NCBI RefSeq assembly: GCF_018968705.1
Contig: NZ_CP076668.1
Span: 2,367,001 to 2,431,000 of the forward strand
DNA: 64,000 nucleotides
Reading direction: 5' to 3'
Source of the DNA: Pseudomonas lijiangensis
Lineage (GTDB): Bacteria > Pseudomonadota > Gammaproteobacteria > Pseudomonadales > Pseudomonadaceae
Below, piece by piece: positions 53,047-61,197 of this stretch (positions are counted from its first letter, which is position 1; the number at the start of each line of letters is the position of its first letter). The position numbers were made by a program, and so were the translations under genes. The notes beneath the pieces are model-generated. The model ran no database searches. It saw nothing but the letters and a program-made list of their open reading frames with translations, and was not told where the DNA came from.

Positions 53047-53400
53047 TTACCAGTGGCCGCGTGGCGGGCCATAGTAGGCTGGCGGTGGTCCATAACGACG
53101 GTAGTAGCCCGGTGGCGGAGCCGGGTAGCGTTCCACAACCTCATAAGCGGGAGCCGGCTGGTAGTAAACCACTGGCGGAGGCGGCGGTGCGTAGTAAACC
53201 GGCTGCGGTTGAACATAGACCGGCTGGCGTTCTACATACACTGTCCTGTCACGGCTGGACGAAACTGCGGCTCCAACCACGGCAGCGCCGACGATTGCAC
53301 CCAGTACGGCTGGCCCACCCCAGCCACGATCAGCGTTGGCCTGGCCTGCCAATGCCAGGGCACCTATAAACAAGGCAATTTTGGGGATATGACGAATCAT
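53047..53400 (-). CDS. Pro/Tyr-rich exported protein with glycine-zipper segment
   Basis: 117 residues. Signal peptide ending QANA, a Gly/Ala-rich stretch (GPAVLGAIVGAAVVGAAV) resembling glycine-zipper segments, then a low-complexity Pro/Tyr tail (QPVYYAPPPPPVVYYQPAP, YYRRYGPPPAYYGPP). Likely envelope-associated; similar short proteins occur in many pseudomonads without known function. Confidence 0.75.
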   Translation of the reverse strand: MIRHIPKIALFIGALALAGQANADRGWGGPAVLGAIVGAAVVGAAVSSSRDRTVYVERQPVYVQPQPVYYAPPPPPVVYYQPAPAYEVVERYPAPPPGYYRRYGPPPAYYGPPRGHW

Positions 53401-53657
53401 GACTGTTCCTCGCTCTCAACCCGTTGTCGCGGGCCTGCATTACGCTCAAGCACTGCCACGGGATAACTCTAAGACATCGTAATCGGAGAAAACTGCGAAG
53501 CCGTTAGGTAAATTTTGTGTAAGGGGGCCGACGATGTTTGTACAACCTTTTCATCGGTGGGGCTCGGAGCCGATTCTACGCCTGCTCCGAGGGGTTAATC
53601 CAATACCGTTTGGTAGGAAGTAAAAGTCATCAGGCAAGCCTTCCCGGCGCCACTCGA

Positions 53658-54320
53658 CTATTGCTCCAGCCTCGCCAGCCGCTCTTCAAGCGCAGCAATC
53701 CTTGCTTCCAGCTCATCAATCCTCTCGCTCGATGCGGATGCCGACTGCCGCTCCGGCTGGTTTTGCCGGGCTGCAAGGAGGTCTTGCAGGTCTGCCGGGT
53801 CTCCCAGTGAATGCATGTAGCGATCTTCGCGCTGACCGGGCTGGCGTGGCAGCAGGGTTGCCAGGCCTCGGGCGATGAGGCGGTCCAGTTGGTGGACGAC
53901 CTGTTCGCTGTCTTCAAAATCGTGCATGCGATTGCTGCGGGTCAGCAGTTCGTTGCTGGTTTGCGGGCCGCGCAGCAGTAGCAGGCCGGTCAGGATCAAC
54001 TGGGCTGGCACCAGCTCCAGGTGCTTGTCGACCTTGTGCTCCCAGCGGTCGGCGCGGCTGCCCATGACCAGGCGGGCAAGGCCCCGATTTTCCAGAGCGC
54101 GCAGGCTTTGGCCAACCTGGCCCTGAGTCAGATTCATCACCGGATCGCGGCTGGTTTTCTGGTTACAGGCAATGACCAGTGCATTGAGGGTCAGCGGATA
54201 GGTTTCCGGGCTGGTGGCCTGTTTTTCGATCAGGCAGCCGAGAATGCGAACTTCGGTGCTGTTGAGTTGCAGCGACTCGGTGTCATCGGCCGATTCGGTT
54301 GAAGAATGTTCGGTGGTCAT
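53658..54320 (-). CDS. yceH: YceH/UPF0502 (DUF480) family protein
   Basis: 220 residues. Two winged-helix-like units: [20 protein letters not shown] with [20 protein letters not shown], and [20 protein letters not shown]. The C-terminus is a short coiled coil ([20 protein letters not shown]). Possibly DNA-binding; no firm function is known for the family. Confidence 0.9.
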
Positions 54321-54477
54321 TACGCTTTCCCTGAGCGATGGCGGGGGTGTCAGCCTAGGGGCTGCGCTGAATTATTGCCAGTGCGCCGATGACTCGCGCC
54401 AGGGCATGGAGAAAAGACTCGCCATCTTTCCTGAAGAGCATGTCTATAATTCCTGACTTTCACTTTCAGGATTTGTC

Positions 54478-54987
54478 ATGTCTATTTCCCTGTACGCCGC
54501 TTCCGTTCCTGTATTCCAGCAAATGCTCAACGCGCTGAATGACGTTCTGGTCAAGGCCGAGGCCCACGCGACCGAGAAGAAAATCCAGCCTGAAGCCCTG
54601 TTGCAGGCGCGTCTGTTCCCGGACATGTTGCCTTTCACTCGTCAGATTCAGATTGCCGTGGATTTCGCCAAAGGCGCTTCGGCCCGTCTGGCAGGCGTCG
54701 AGATTCCAAAGTACGAAGACACCGAAACCACCTTTGCCGATCTGCAAGCCCTGATCGCCAAGACCCTGGCCTTCATCGCCAGCATCAAGCCGCAAGATGT
54801 CGACGGCAAGGAAGGCATCGAGATCGTTCTGCGCCCAGGTACTGACAAGGAGAAGCGCCTCAACGGCCAGGCTTACCTGCTCAGCTATGCCTTGCCGCAG
54901 TTCTTTTTCCATGTCACCACCGCTTATGACCTGCTGCGCCACAATGGCGTGGAAATCGGCAAACGCGATTACATGGGCAAGTTCTAA
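54478..54987 (+). CDS. DUF1993-family protein
   Basis: 169 residues. Typical pattern: FQQMLNALNDVLVKAEAHA, LFPDMLPFTRQIQIAVDFAK, FFHVTTAYDLLRHNGVEIGK. The fold is DinB-like (helical bundle) by family assignment. Function unknown. Its end is two bases from the convergent nhaR stop. Confidence 0.88.
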   Translation: MSISLYAASVPVFQQMLNALNDVLVKAEAHATEKKIQPEALLQARLFPDMLPFTRQIQIAVDFAKGASARLAGVEIPKYEDTETTFADLQALIAKTLAFIASIKPQDVDGKEGIEIVLRPGTDKEKRLNGQAYLLSYALPQFFFHVTTAYDLLRHNGVEIGKRDYMGKF

Positions 54988-54989
54988 GC

Positions 54990-55886
54990 TCAGTCGGTAA
55001 ACAGCTTGTTTCGGGCACTCTCGGTAATGGCGACAATACCGGGGTGCTTGACCTTTCGTTCGACGGTAATTGCATAGAACGATTCGGTCACCGATTCTGT
55101 CTGGCCGATGATTTTCACGTCATATTGGCTTTGTACTTCATCGGCGATCACGCTGGGCGCGACGAATACGCCGCTGCCTGATTTGCCGAATGCTTTCATC
55201 AGGGCGCTGTCGTCGAACTCGCCAATGATCCGCGGCTGTATTTTCTGTTCGGCGAACCAGCGCATCAACCTGCCGCGCACCACGGTGTCCTGCCCGGGAA
55301 TCAATAGCGGTGCTCCATGCATGCACTGCGGAAAGTCACCCCACAGACTTTCAGCCACGCCCTGGGTCGCGAAGAAGCTGACGCCACACTCTCCCAGTTT
55401 CTGGTTGTAGCCTTTGATGTCCAAATGTGGTGGCATAGGGCTGTCAGATATCACCATGTCCAGTTTCTGGATTGCCAGGTCGGCCAGCAGGCGTTCGAGC
55501 TTGTCTTCGCGGCAGGTAATGCGGATCGATTCGTCGAGCTCCATGGTGGGCGCGATCAGTCGGTAGACGATGGATTTGGGCACGACATCTGCCACGCCGA
55601 TGCGAAACAGGATCTGTTGTTCGTCGGGCTGTGAGCGCAGCATGGTTTCCAGCTCATTGCCCAACTGGAACATCTGTTCGGCATAGGGCAGCGCCAGGCG
55701 ACCGGCTTCGGTCAGCTCCAGTTGCCGGCCTACACGGCGGAAGAGATCGACGCCCAGGGTTTCCTCGAACAGGCTGATCTGGCCGCTGATGGTCTGGGGG
55801 GTGAGGTTCAATTGTTCGCAGGCGCGCACGATGCTGCCGGTTTTGGCCACGACCCAGAAATAGTGGAGTTGACGATAATTGAGCAT
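54990..55886 (-). CDS. nhaR: LysR-type regulator NhaR
   Basis: 298 residues. N-terminal helix-turn-helix LNYRQLHYFWVVAKTGSIVR with ACEQLNLTPQTISGQI, characteristic of NhaR, then the periplasmic-binding-like sensor domain (ADVVPKSIVYRLI, MVISDSPMPPHLDIKG). In enterobacteria NhaR activates a sodium/proton antiporter gene; in other bacteria it controls further stress genes. No antiporter gene is adjacent. ATG at 55886 is the family start; longer in-frame starts are unsupported. Confidence 0.9.
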   Translation of the reverse strand: MLNYRQLHYFWVVAKTGSIVRACEQLNLTPQTISGQISLFEETLGVDLFRRVGRQLELTEAGRLALPYAEQMFQLGNELETMLRSQPDEQQILFRIGVADVVPKSIVYRLIAPTMELDESIRITCREDKLERLLADLAIQKLDMVISDSPMPPHLDIKGYNQKLGECGVSFFATQGVAESLWGDFPQCMHGAPLLIPGQDTVVRGRLMRWFAEQKIQPRIIGEFDDSALMKAFGKSGSGVFVAPSVIADEVQSQYDVKIIGQTESVTESFYAITVERKVKHPGIVAITESARNKLFTD

Positions 55887-56018
55887 AGAGATTGTCGATT
55901 CGGTAAAACCGAAGTATACACCTTGAAAAATCGAATTTTTCTGATGTTTCCATGTCCTTAGAATGCTTCGCTGACGCCGGACCAAAGGTGATGTCCGGCC
56001 TTGCATATCGAGGGAAAC

Positions 56019-56261
56019 ATGATCAAACCCGTTTACGCCGCATTGCTGGTATCTTCGCTGGTTGTAATGGCTGGCTGTGACCAGGTAGAGACATCGACCA
56101 AGCAAATCCTGGACACCGCTGCCAACACAGCCAAACAGGCGATTGACGATACTCATGAAGCTGCAACCAAGGCGCTGGAAGATACCCGCAAGGATCTTTC
56201 GGTACTTGAACCCAAAAAACAGCCCGAGTCTCCCGAAGAGAAGTCTGGTAAAGAAATCTAA
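56019..56261 (+). CDS. Small lipoprotein
   Basis: 80 residues with lipobox VMAGC (Cys near residue 20), then a charged helical stretch ([20 protein letters not shown]) and a Lys/Glu/Pro-rich end. Probably a periplasmic membrane-anchored helix. AGGGAAAC lies before the ATG. Thirty-two bases before the TerC-like gene, so they may be co-transcribed. Confidence 0.78.
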
Positions 56262-56293
56262 CGCCCAACATTGGCTCAAGCAGGACACGATCT

Positions 56294-57052
56294 ATGGAAT
56301 ACCTTTTGGAACTCGCTACAAGTCCCGCCGCCTGGATTGCCTTGGCCACGCTCGTGGTCATGGAAGTCGTGCTGGGTATCGATAACCTGATCTTCATTTC
56401 CATTCTCACCAACAAGTTGCCTGAGCATCAGCGAGCCAAGGCCCGTCGTCTGGGTATCAGTGCTGCCTTGATCATGCGTCTGGGCCTGCTCAGTACCGTG
56501 GCTTTCATTGTCCAGTTGACCGAACCTGTGCTCGACGTGTTCGGCCAGGCGTTCTCCTGGAAAGACATGATCCTGATCGCGGGTGGCCTGTTCCTGGTCT
56601 GGAAGGCGACCACGGAAATCCATCACAGCATGGACACCAAGGCTGAAGCTGAAAAGACTATCGGCTCCGCTGTAACCCTGAGCATGGGCGCGGCAATCTT
56701 CCAGATCCTGCTGCTGGACCTGGTGTTCTCCATCGACAGCATCATCACGGCTGTGGGCATGACTGAACACTTGCCGATCATGATCATCGCTGTGGTATCT
56801 GCTGTGATTGTGATGATGGTGGCTGCCAACCCGTTGGCCAAGTTCATCAATGACAACCCGACGGTGGTCATGCTGGCCCTGGGCTTCCTGATCATGATCG
56901 GTATGACGCTGATTGCTGAGGGCTTCGGTGCCCATGTACCTAAAGGCTACATCTACGCCGCCATGACGTTCTCTGCAGCGGTCGAGATCCTCAACATCCT
57001 GGCTCGCAAGGCCAAGCGTAAAAAGGCTGCTGCTGAAGCCGCCAAAGCCTGA
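56294..57052 (+). CDS. TerC-family integral membrane protein
   Basis: 252 residues, seven or more membrane segments. Conserved acidic motifs within membrane segments: [16 protein letters not shown] and [17 protein letters not shown], expected to bind a metal cation. Members of the family act in manganese export; tellurite resistance itself is not implied. No CBS or CorC domain follows (short YgdQ-like form). Confidence 0.9.
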
Positions 57053-57071
57053 TCTCCCGATCAGCGAAGCA

Positions 57072-57109
57072 AAAAAATGGTCGGCCCTGTAATGGGGCCG
57101 ACCATTTTG
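57072..57109. terminator. Rho-independent terminator after the TerC gene
   Basis: AATGGTCGGCCC-TGTAAT-GGGGCCGACCATTTTG; A-rich upstream and T-rich downstream, so it can serve both directions and the small minus-strand gene at 57127. Confidence 0.9.
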
Positions 57110-57126
57110 CATTTCATGAGCGCTGA

Positions 57127-57291
57127 TCAGTGAGCGACTGCAGGCTGTCCTTTTTCCAGGCGGACCCTTGGGGTCGGTCGCACGACGCGAGGTTGGTGAC
57201 GACGGGAAATTCTCAGTACTCCCCAAAGCATGGCGCCTGCAACCATCAGCCATGCCACGATCAGCATCACGATTGTCATTTCCAGGCTCAT
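57127..57291 (-). CDS. Short membrane protein (54 aa)
   Basis: Translating from the ATG at 57291 gives MSLEMTIVMLIVAWLMVAGA, continuing MLWGVL, a single membrane segment, then a basic tail (RISRRHQPRVVRPTPRVRLE). GGAGG lies 6 bases before the start, and a terminator follows the stop, which supports a real gene despite its size. Topology would put the basic tail in the cytoplasm. Function unknown. Confidence 0.68.
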   Translation of the reverse strand: MSLEMTIVMLIVAWLMVAGAMLWGVLRISRRHQPRVVRPTPRVRLEKGQPAVAH

Positions 57292-57501
57292 AAGTGCCTC
57301 CGTATTTACCGCATCTTCTTGCTGTCTGAATAACTGACAGTCTAGTCCCTCACATGTTTCGATTAATTGACGGCTATGACCAATTTGATCTATCCAGTCA
57401 CTCTGACTGTGTCAGAAGGCTATACCCAGGCTCTGCGCGGCTCTATGATCGGTGTCCGAGTCGGGTCGTGTGGTGCCTGACACCCGTTGAAGTGAGTGAA
57501 A

Positions 57502-58200
57502 ATGCTGCCGGTATCTTTCTTGTTCAACGCCGCCAGAATCCGGCGGCCGTGGTGGGTGGTTGTTCTGATATTGAGCCTGACCGCCTGCGCTTCTATGGTT
57601 ACGCCAGAAATTCAGCGCTTGCCGGACCGGGTTGAACTCAACTCTGTGCCGTTCTTCCGTGGCAACGCCTATCAAAGCGGACCGGGAGCACTGGCGGGCA
57701 TGCTGGCCAACCGTCAGGTGCTGATTACGCCGGGGCTGCTCGATAAACCCCTGCAATTGCCGGGCGGCGAGGGGAAGCTTGAAAGCACTATGCAGAATGC
57801 GGCGCGCCAGTACGGTTTCATGGTTTACCCACTCGATGGCGAGTTGCACGCTTTGCTGGAGCAGGTCTCGGCGGGCTATCCGGTGATGCTGCGGCTGTCC
57901 GAAGGCTCGGCCTGGTGGAAAGGGCCTCGTTATGGCGTGCTGGTGGGCTATAACCGCATCAAGCAGACCGTTTTGCTGCAGGTGGGCATGAATCGTCGGC
58001 AGATGATGAGCTTTGGCAGCTTCAGCTCGGCCTGGAAGGATGCAGGCAGTTGGGCGGTCCTGATTCAGGGGCCACGGCAACTGCCTGCCAAGGTGGATCA
58101 GCAGCGCTGGCTGAAAGCTGCCAATGAACTGTCTCAAGCCGGGCAGGAGCAGGCGGCCGGTGAAGCCGTGAAGGCATTGGCCCGCCAGGGTGTTAAATAA
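57502..58200 (+). CDS. C39-peptidase-like lipoprotein lacking catalytic residues
   Basis: 232 residues. Signal with lipobox LTAC (Cys 29). The fold signature of C39 papain-like peptidases is visible (VPFFRGNAYQSGPGALAGML, YPVMLRLS, YGVLVGYN), but the nucleophile Cys of the usual QCGPAAL motif is Ser59 here (QSGPGAL) and the usual catalytic His before the GY motif is Arg143 (PRYGVLVGY). So it is probably not a peptidase but a binding or structural protein. A C-terminal helical stretch (WLKAANELSQAGQEQAAGEA) resembles a TPR remnant. GTG at 57496 is an alternative start. Confidence 0.78.
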   Translation: MLPVSFLFNAARIRRPWWVVVLILSLTACASMVTPEIQRLPDRVELNSVPFFRGNAYQSGPGALAGMLANRQVLITPGLLDKPLQLPGGEGKLESTMQNAARQYGFMVYPLDGELHALLEQVSAGYPVMLRLSEGSAWWKGPRYGVLVGYNRIKQTVLLQVGMNRRQMMSFGSFSSAWKDAGSWAVLIQGPRQLPAKVDQQRWLKAANELSQAGQEQAAGEAVKALARQGVK

Positions 58201-58215
58201 GTTTGGTCTGAAGCA

Positions 58216-58244
58216 GTGAAAACCCCGATCTGCAGGGTTTTCAC
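58216..58244. terminator. Bidirectional terminator-like hairpin
   Basis: GTGAAAACCC-CGATCTGCA-GGGTTTTCAC between two convergent genes, with TTTT inside the stem flanks. Confidence 0.7.
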
Positions 58245-58252
58245 GCTATCCA

Positions 58253-59536
58253 TCAAAAGCCCAGTCTGTCGCGCAGGCTGTAATACCAGGCGCCCAGTGC
58301 AGTAAGCGGCGTGCGCAGCAACTGGCCGCCGGGGAATGGATAGTGGGGCAGGTCGGCGAATGCATCGAAGCGCTCGGCCTGGCCGCGCAAGGCTTCGGCG
58401 AGCACCTTGCCTGCCAGATGGGTGTAGGTCACGCCATGCCCGCTGCAACCCTGGGAGTAATAGATGTTGTCGCCCAGTCGACCGACCTGGGGAAGGCGTG
58501 ACAGGGTCAGCAGGAAATTGCCGGTCCAGGCGTAATCGATTTTCACATCCTTGAGCTGCGGGAAGGCCTTGAGCATCTTGGGGCGAATGATGGCTTCGAT
58601 ATTGGCCGGATCCCGGGCGCCATACACCACGCCGCCACCAAAGATCAGGCGCTTGTCGGCACTGAGGCGATAGTAGTCCAGCAGGTAGTTGCAGTCCTCG
58701 ACACAGTAATCCTGAGGCAGCAGGGATTTGGCCAGTTCTTCACTCAGCGGTTCGGTGGTGATGACCTGGGTGCCGCATGGCATCGACTTGGCCGCCAGCT
58801 CCGGTACCAGGTTGCCCAGATACGCATTGCCGGCCACGATGATGAACTTGGCGCGGACTTTCCCTTGTGCGGTATGCACGACCGGGTTGGCGCCTCGCTC
58901 TATGCGGATCGCCGCCGACTGTTCATGGATCACGCCGCCCAGCGACTCCACGGCAGCAGCTTCGCCCAGCGCAAGGTTCAGCGGATGAATATGGCCGCCG
59001 GTCATGTCCAGCATGCCGCCGATGTATTGCTCGCAGGCCACGACCTCTCTGATGCGACGCTTGTCCATCAGCTCAAGATGCGTATGCCCGTAGCGCTCCC
59101 ACAGACGCTTCTGCGCCTCCAGATGTGCCATCTGTTTGTTGGTCAGGGCTGCGAATACGCCGCCGTCCTTCAGGTCGCATTGAATGCCGTAGCGTGAAAC
59201 CCGATCACGAATGATCGCTGCGCCTTCGAACGCCATCTGGCCCAGTAATTGCGCCTGTTTTGGACCAACGCTACGCTCGATGACATCTATATCGCGGCTG
59301 TAGCTGTTGACGATCTGTCCGCCGTTTCGGCCCGAAGCCCCAAAGCCGACCTTCGCGGCCTCGAGCACTGTGACCCTGAAGCCGTGCTCAAGCAGGAAGA
59401 GGGCGCTGGAAAGCCCCGTATAGCCTGCGCCGATGATGCAGACATCGGTCTCCACTTCACCCTGCAAGGCAGGGCGTTCCGGTGCCGGATTGGCTGAGGC
59501 GGCATAGTAGGACTGCGGATAGAGCGTGTTCGCCAT
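58253..59536 (-). CDS. FAD-dependent oxidase of the PuuB/gamma-glutamylputrescine oxidase type
   Basis: 427 residues. FAD-binding VCIIGAGYTGLSSALFLLEH, GFGASGRNGGQIV, a DAO-family core, and the C-terminal YYSQGCSGHGVTYTHLAGK motif typical of this subgroup. Oxidises a gamma-glutamylated or free polyamine to an aldehyde. It stands alone here. GGAGC lies 8 bases before the start. The exact amine is not determinable. Confidence 0.9.
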   Translation of the reverse strand: MANTLYPQSYYAASANPAPERPALQGEVETDVCIIGAGYTGLSSALFLLEHGFRVTVLEAAKVGFGASGRNGGQIVNSYSRDIDVIERSVGPKQAQLLGQMAFEGAAIIRDRVSRYGIQCDLKDGGVFAALTNKQMAHLEAQKRLWERYGHTHLELMDKRRIREVVACEQYIGGMLDMTGGHIHPLNLALGEAAAVESLGGVIHEQSAAIRIERGANPVVHTAQGKVRAKFIIVAGNAYLGNLVPELAAKSMPCGTQVITTEPLSEELAKSLLPQDYCVEDCNYLLDYYRLSADKRLIFGGGVVYGARDPANIEAIIRPKMLKAFPQLKDVKIDYAWTGNFLLTLSRLPQVGRLGDNIYYSQGCSGHGVTYTHLAGKVLAEALRGQAERFDAFADLPHYPFPGGQLLRTPLTALGAWYYSLRDRLGF

Positions 59537-59677
59537 CCTGAAGCTCCGTTTAAAATTCTTGACGAGTGCGGTGATCCTACCCGAGTTGAAAAACCTCTGC
59601 CAGCCACCCGAGAAAACATATTCGCCCGCTCACCATTTAAAAGCGTTGCTAATTCATAGGCTTAGCTGAAAAAGAGA

Positions 59678-59705
59678 TTGACAGGGCAGTCAGTATCCGT
59701 AGAAT
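59678..59705 (+). promoter_or_regulatory. Promoter of tRNA-Val copy 1
   Basis: TTGACA (59678-59683), 16 bases, TAGAAT (59700-59705), 13 bases before the tRNA. A GCGCTCCCAC stretch follows the -10. Confidence 0.85.
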
Positions 59706-59853
59706 GCGCTCCCACAGCAGGCACGTAGCTCAGTTGGTTAGAGCACCACCTTGACATGGTGGGGGTCGTTGGTTCGAGTCCAATCGCGCCTACCAGACAA
59801 AATCCGCTCTGCTGGGCGGTGAAGAAGGGCGATCCGAGAGGGTCGCCCTTTTT
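59694..59853 (+). repeat. 160-bp direct repeat, copy 1 (tRNA-Val unit)
   Basis: Covers the -10 region, tRNA-Val, spacer and terminator. Copy 2 is at 60429-60588; the only difference I find by eye is 59838 G versus 60573 A in the terminator loop. The offset is 735 bases, and the ubiquitin-like gene lies between the copies. Confidence 0.95.
59719..59795 (+). tRNA. tRNA-Val (GAC), copy 1
   Basis: 77 bases with encoded CCA. Anticodon loop TTGACAT between CCACC and GGTGG gives anticodon GAC (valine GUC/GUU). T arm GGTTCGAGTCC is standard. The acceptor stem AGGCACG pairs with CGCGCCT except at A5-C68. Confidence 0.96.
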
Positions 59854-59854
59854 T
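59826..59854 (+). terminator. Terminator of tRNA-Val copy 1
   Basis: AGGGCGATCC-GAGA-GGGTCGCCCT followed by TTTTT. Confidence 0.9.
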
Positions 59855-59936
59855 CGTTCCGCTCAAGGAAGTTTGAAAAGCGCTCGTGAAGTGCATGATG
59901 CTTGTTGCTGACGGGTATTGCGCCAGCGCTTTATGT

Positions 59937-60158
59937 CTAGAGTCGGATTACCACATGTACGATGCTCTGCTTCTGAATGTTGTAATCGCTCAAGGTTCTC
60001 TGGTCTTCAAGCTGTTTCCCGGAAAAGATAAGTCTTTGTGCTTCGGCGTTAATGCCCGATTTATCCTGAATCCTTTGTTTCAAGTTACTGATCGTATCTG
60101 AGGCTTCAACCTCTACCTCCCAGAGTTCTCCGGTCAGTTTCTTTGCGTAAATAATCAT
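59937..60158 (-). CDS. Ubiquitin-like protein lacking the C-terminal RGG
   Basis: 73 residues that align to eukaryotic ubiquitin 1-73 with no gap; by eye about 47 identities against the human sequence. The whole functional surface is kept: Leu8, Ile44, His68, Val70; Lys6, 27, 33, 48 and 63; runs such as [17 protein letters not shown]. Lys11 is Glu and Lys29 is Arg. The protein stops after Arg72-Leu73 (TAG), so the diglycine needed for conjugation is absent, and the next in-frame codons do not encode it. Start: ATG at 60158 with AGGTGA close upstream; an ATG at 60182 would add MPFTPGDE. No signal peptide. Arg codons AGG/AGA (three) and the AT-richer composition are unlike neighbours, suggesting transfer. 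No E1, E2 or deubiquitinase gene is nearby. Confidence 0.9.
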
Positions 60159-60412
60159 TTCGTCACCTGGTGTGAATGGCATAGGTGGCGCGAATAGGGT
60201 TGCCTTGAACGTATTCGTGCAGATATCTACATCCGCTTACGCGCGTTTTTACAGGTTAAAAGCGAAGGGGAATGACGGGAACTGACAGAAATGTCAGCGT
60301 CGTGCGCTTTCAGACCGTTGGCCTGATGCTCTTGCCGGACTTGCGCCTGATGGCATTTGCTGAATTCAGAGCTAAAAAATCGAATATATCAGTGGGTTAG
60401 TGCGAAAAGCCG
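60159..60412. other. Leader of the ubiquitin-like gene
   Basis: Region upstream of the minus-strand ubiquitin-like gene, up to the second tRNA promoter. AT-richer than average; no other gene, no convincing HrpL box and no clear sigma-70 promoter seen. Confidence 0.5.
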
Positions 60413-60440
60413 TTGACACCTCTTTCAATATCCGTAGAAT
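60413..60440 (+). promoter_or_regulatory. Promoter of tRNA-Val copy 2
   Basis: TTGACA (60413-60418), 16 bases, TAGAAT (60435-60440). Same layout as copy 1, though the -35 side lies outside the 160-bp repeat. Confidence 0.85.
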
Positions 60441-60453
60441 GCGCTCCCACAGC

Positions 60454-60530
60454 AGGCACGTAGCTCAGTTGGTTAGAGCACCACCTTGACATGGTGGGGG
60501 TCGTTGGTTCGAGTCCAATCGCGCCTACCA
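60454..60530 (+). tRNA. tRNA-Val (GAC), copy 2
   Basis: Identical in sequence to the copy at 59719-59795, including the A5-C68 acceptor mismatch and encoded CCA. Confidence 0.96.
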
Positions 60531-60560
60531 GACAAAATCCGCTCTGCTGGGCGGTGAAGA

Positions 60561-60588
60561 AGGGCGATCCGAAAGGGTCGCCCTTTTT
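60561..60588 (+). terminator. Terminator of tRNA-Val copy 2
   Basis: AGGGCGATCC-GAAA-GGGTCGCCCT followed by TTTT. Confidence 0.9.
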
Positions 60589-60614
60589 GCGTTTGCGGGG
60601 TTGAAACCCGTCCT

Positions 60615-60980
60615 CTATTTGTTGGGGCGGGCAAAGGACTTGACGATGGACTTGGTCGCCGGGCTGGCCTTGAGGTCGCTGAGGTTTCCGGTGGCGAGCC
60701 ACTTGCAGGCGGAAATCTCGTTGCGGGGTGAAGGTTCGCTGGAAGCCGGGATCATGGTTGTGAAGATGTGGTGAATGACCCGGTCCTTTTCATATTCATC
60801 CACGTACAGCAATTCCAGGTTCTCAAGCCCTGTTTCTTCGCTCAGTTCGCGTACGGCTGCCTGGGCGGGTGTTTCCCCCGCTTCGATCTTGCCGCCAGGT
60901 AGCGCCCATTTCGATTTTGGTTTGCGAACGTAAAGGACCTGATCGTCACGTTTGCAGATGACTGTCGCGCGTTCTTTCAT
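60615..60980 (-). CDS. MutT-like Nudix hydrolase
   Basis: 121 residues. Complete Nudix box GGKIEAGETPAQAAVRELSE followed by ETGL (residues about 29-52). No zinc ribbon, unlike the Nudix protein at 43145. Hydrolyses a nucleoside-diphosphate-linked compound; the substrate is unknown. ATG at 60980 (MKERATVI) is chosen over GTG at 60989. Convergent with tRNA-Val copy 2. Confidence 0.9.
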   Translation of the reverse strand: MKERATVICKRDDQVLYVRKPKSKWALPGGKIEAGETPAQAAVRELSEETGLENLELLYVDEYEKDRVIHHIFTTMIPASSEPSPRNEISACKWLATGNLSDLKASPATKSIVKSFARPNK

Positions 60981-61152
60981 CTTTCCCACCTGTTAACTAA
61001 CGTCCAGTCATCCTTGATATCTGCACGACTGCCATGAAACTTGAGACTGCTACTGGAAAAGCCTCAATTCATAAAAATGAAATAAAAATGTAATCTATGC
61101 ATAAGCATAATCGGTGCCAGAACGGTTATGGAAAGAATAGTCTGCTGTAAAG

Positions 61153-61180
61153 AAAGAGCCCGGCGCATGGCCGGGCTCTT
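61153..61180 (-). terminator. Rho-independent terminator
   Basis: On the minus strand AAGAGCCCGGCC-ATGC-GCCGGGCTCTT followed by TCTTT; ends the gene at 61198-61566. Confidence 0.88.
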
Positions 61181-61197
61181 GTCGGGTATCTGGTGCT

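Larger units (their letters stand above)
60429..60588 (+). repeat. 160-bp direct repeat, copy 2 (tRNA-Val unit)
   Basis: Partner of the repeat at 59694-59853, see there. Confidence 0.95.

Noticed and set aside
54990..56288. Longer nhaR product with about 130 extra N-terminal residues
   Set aside because: The LysR family starts at MLNYRQLHYF (ATG 55886); the extension overlaps the divergent lipoprotein gene and has no domain.
59937..60182. Frameshift or readthrough restoring the RGG tail of the ubiquitin-like protein
   Set aside because: After the TAG the next codons are ACA TAA in frame, so readthrough adds one residue; I saw no RGG-encoding stretch next to the stop.
60159..60260. Possible HrpL (type III secretion) promoter before the ubiquitin-like gene, because CCACCTA matches the -10 part
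   Set aside because: No GGAACC-type box lies at the required 15-16 base distance; only GGCAACC at about 9 bases is present.
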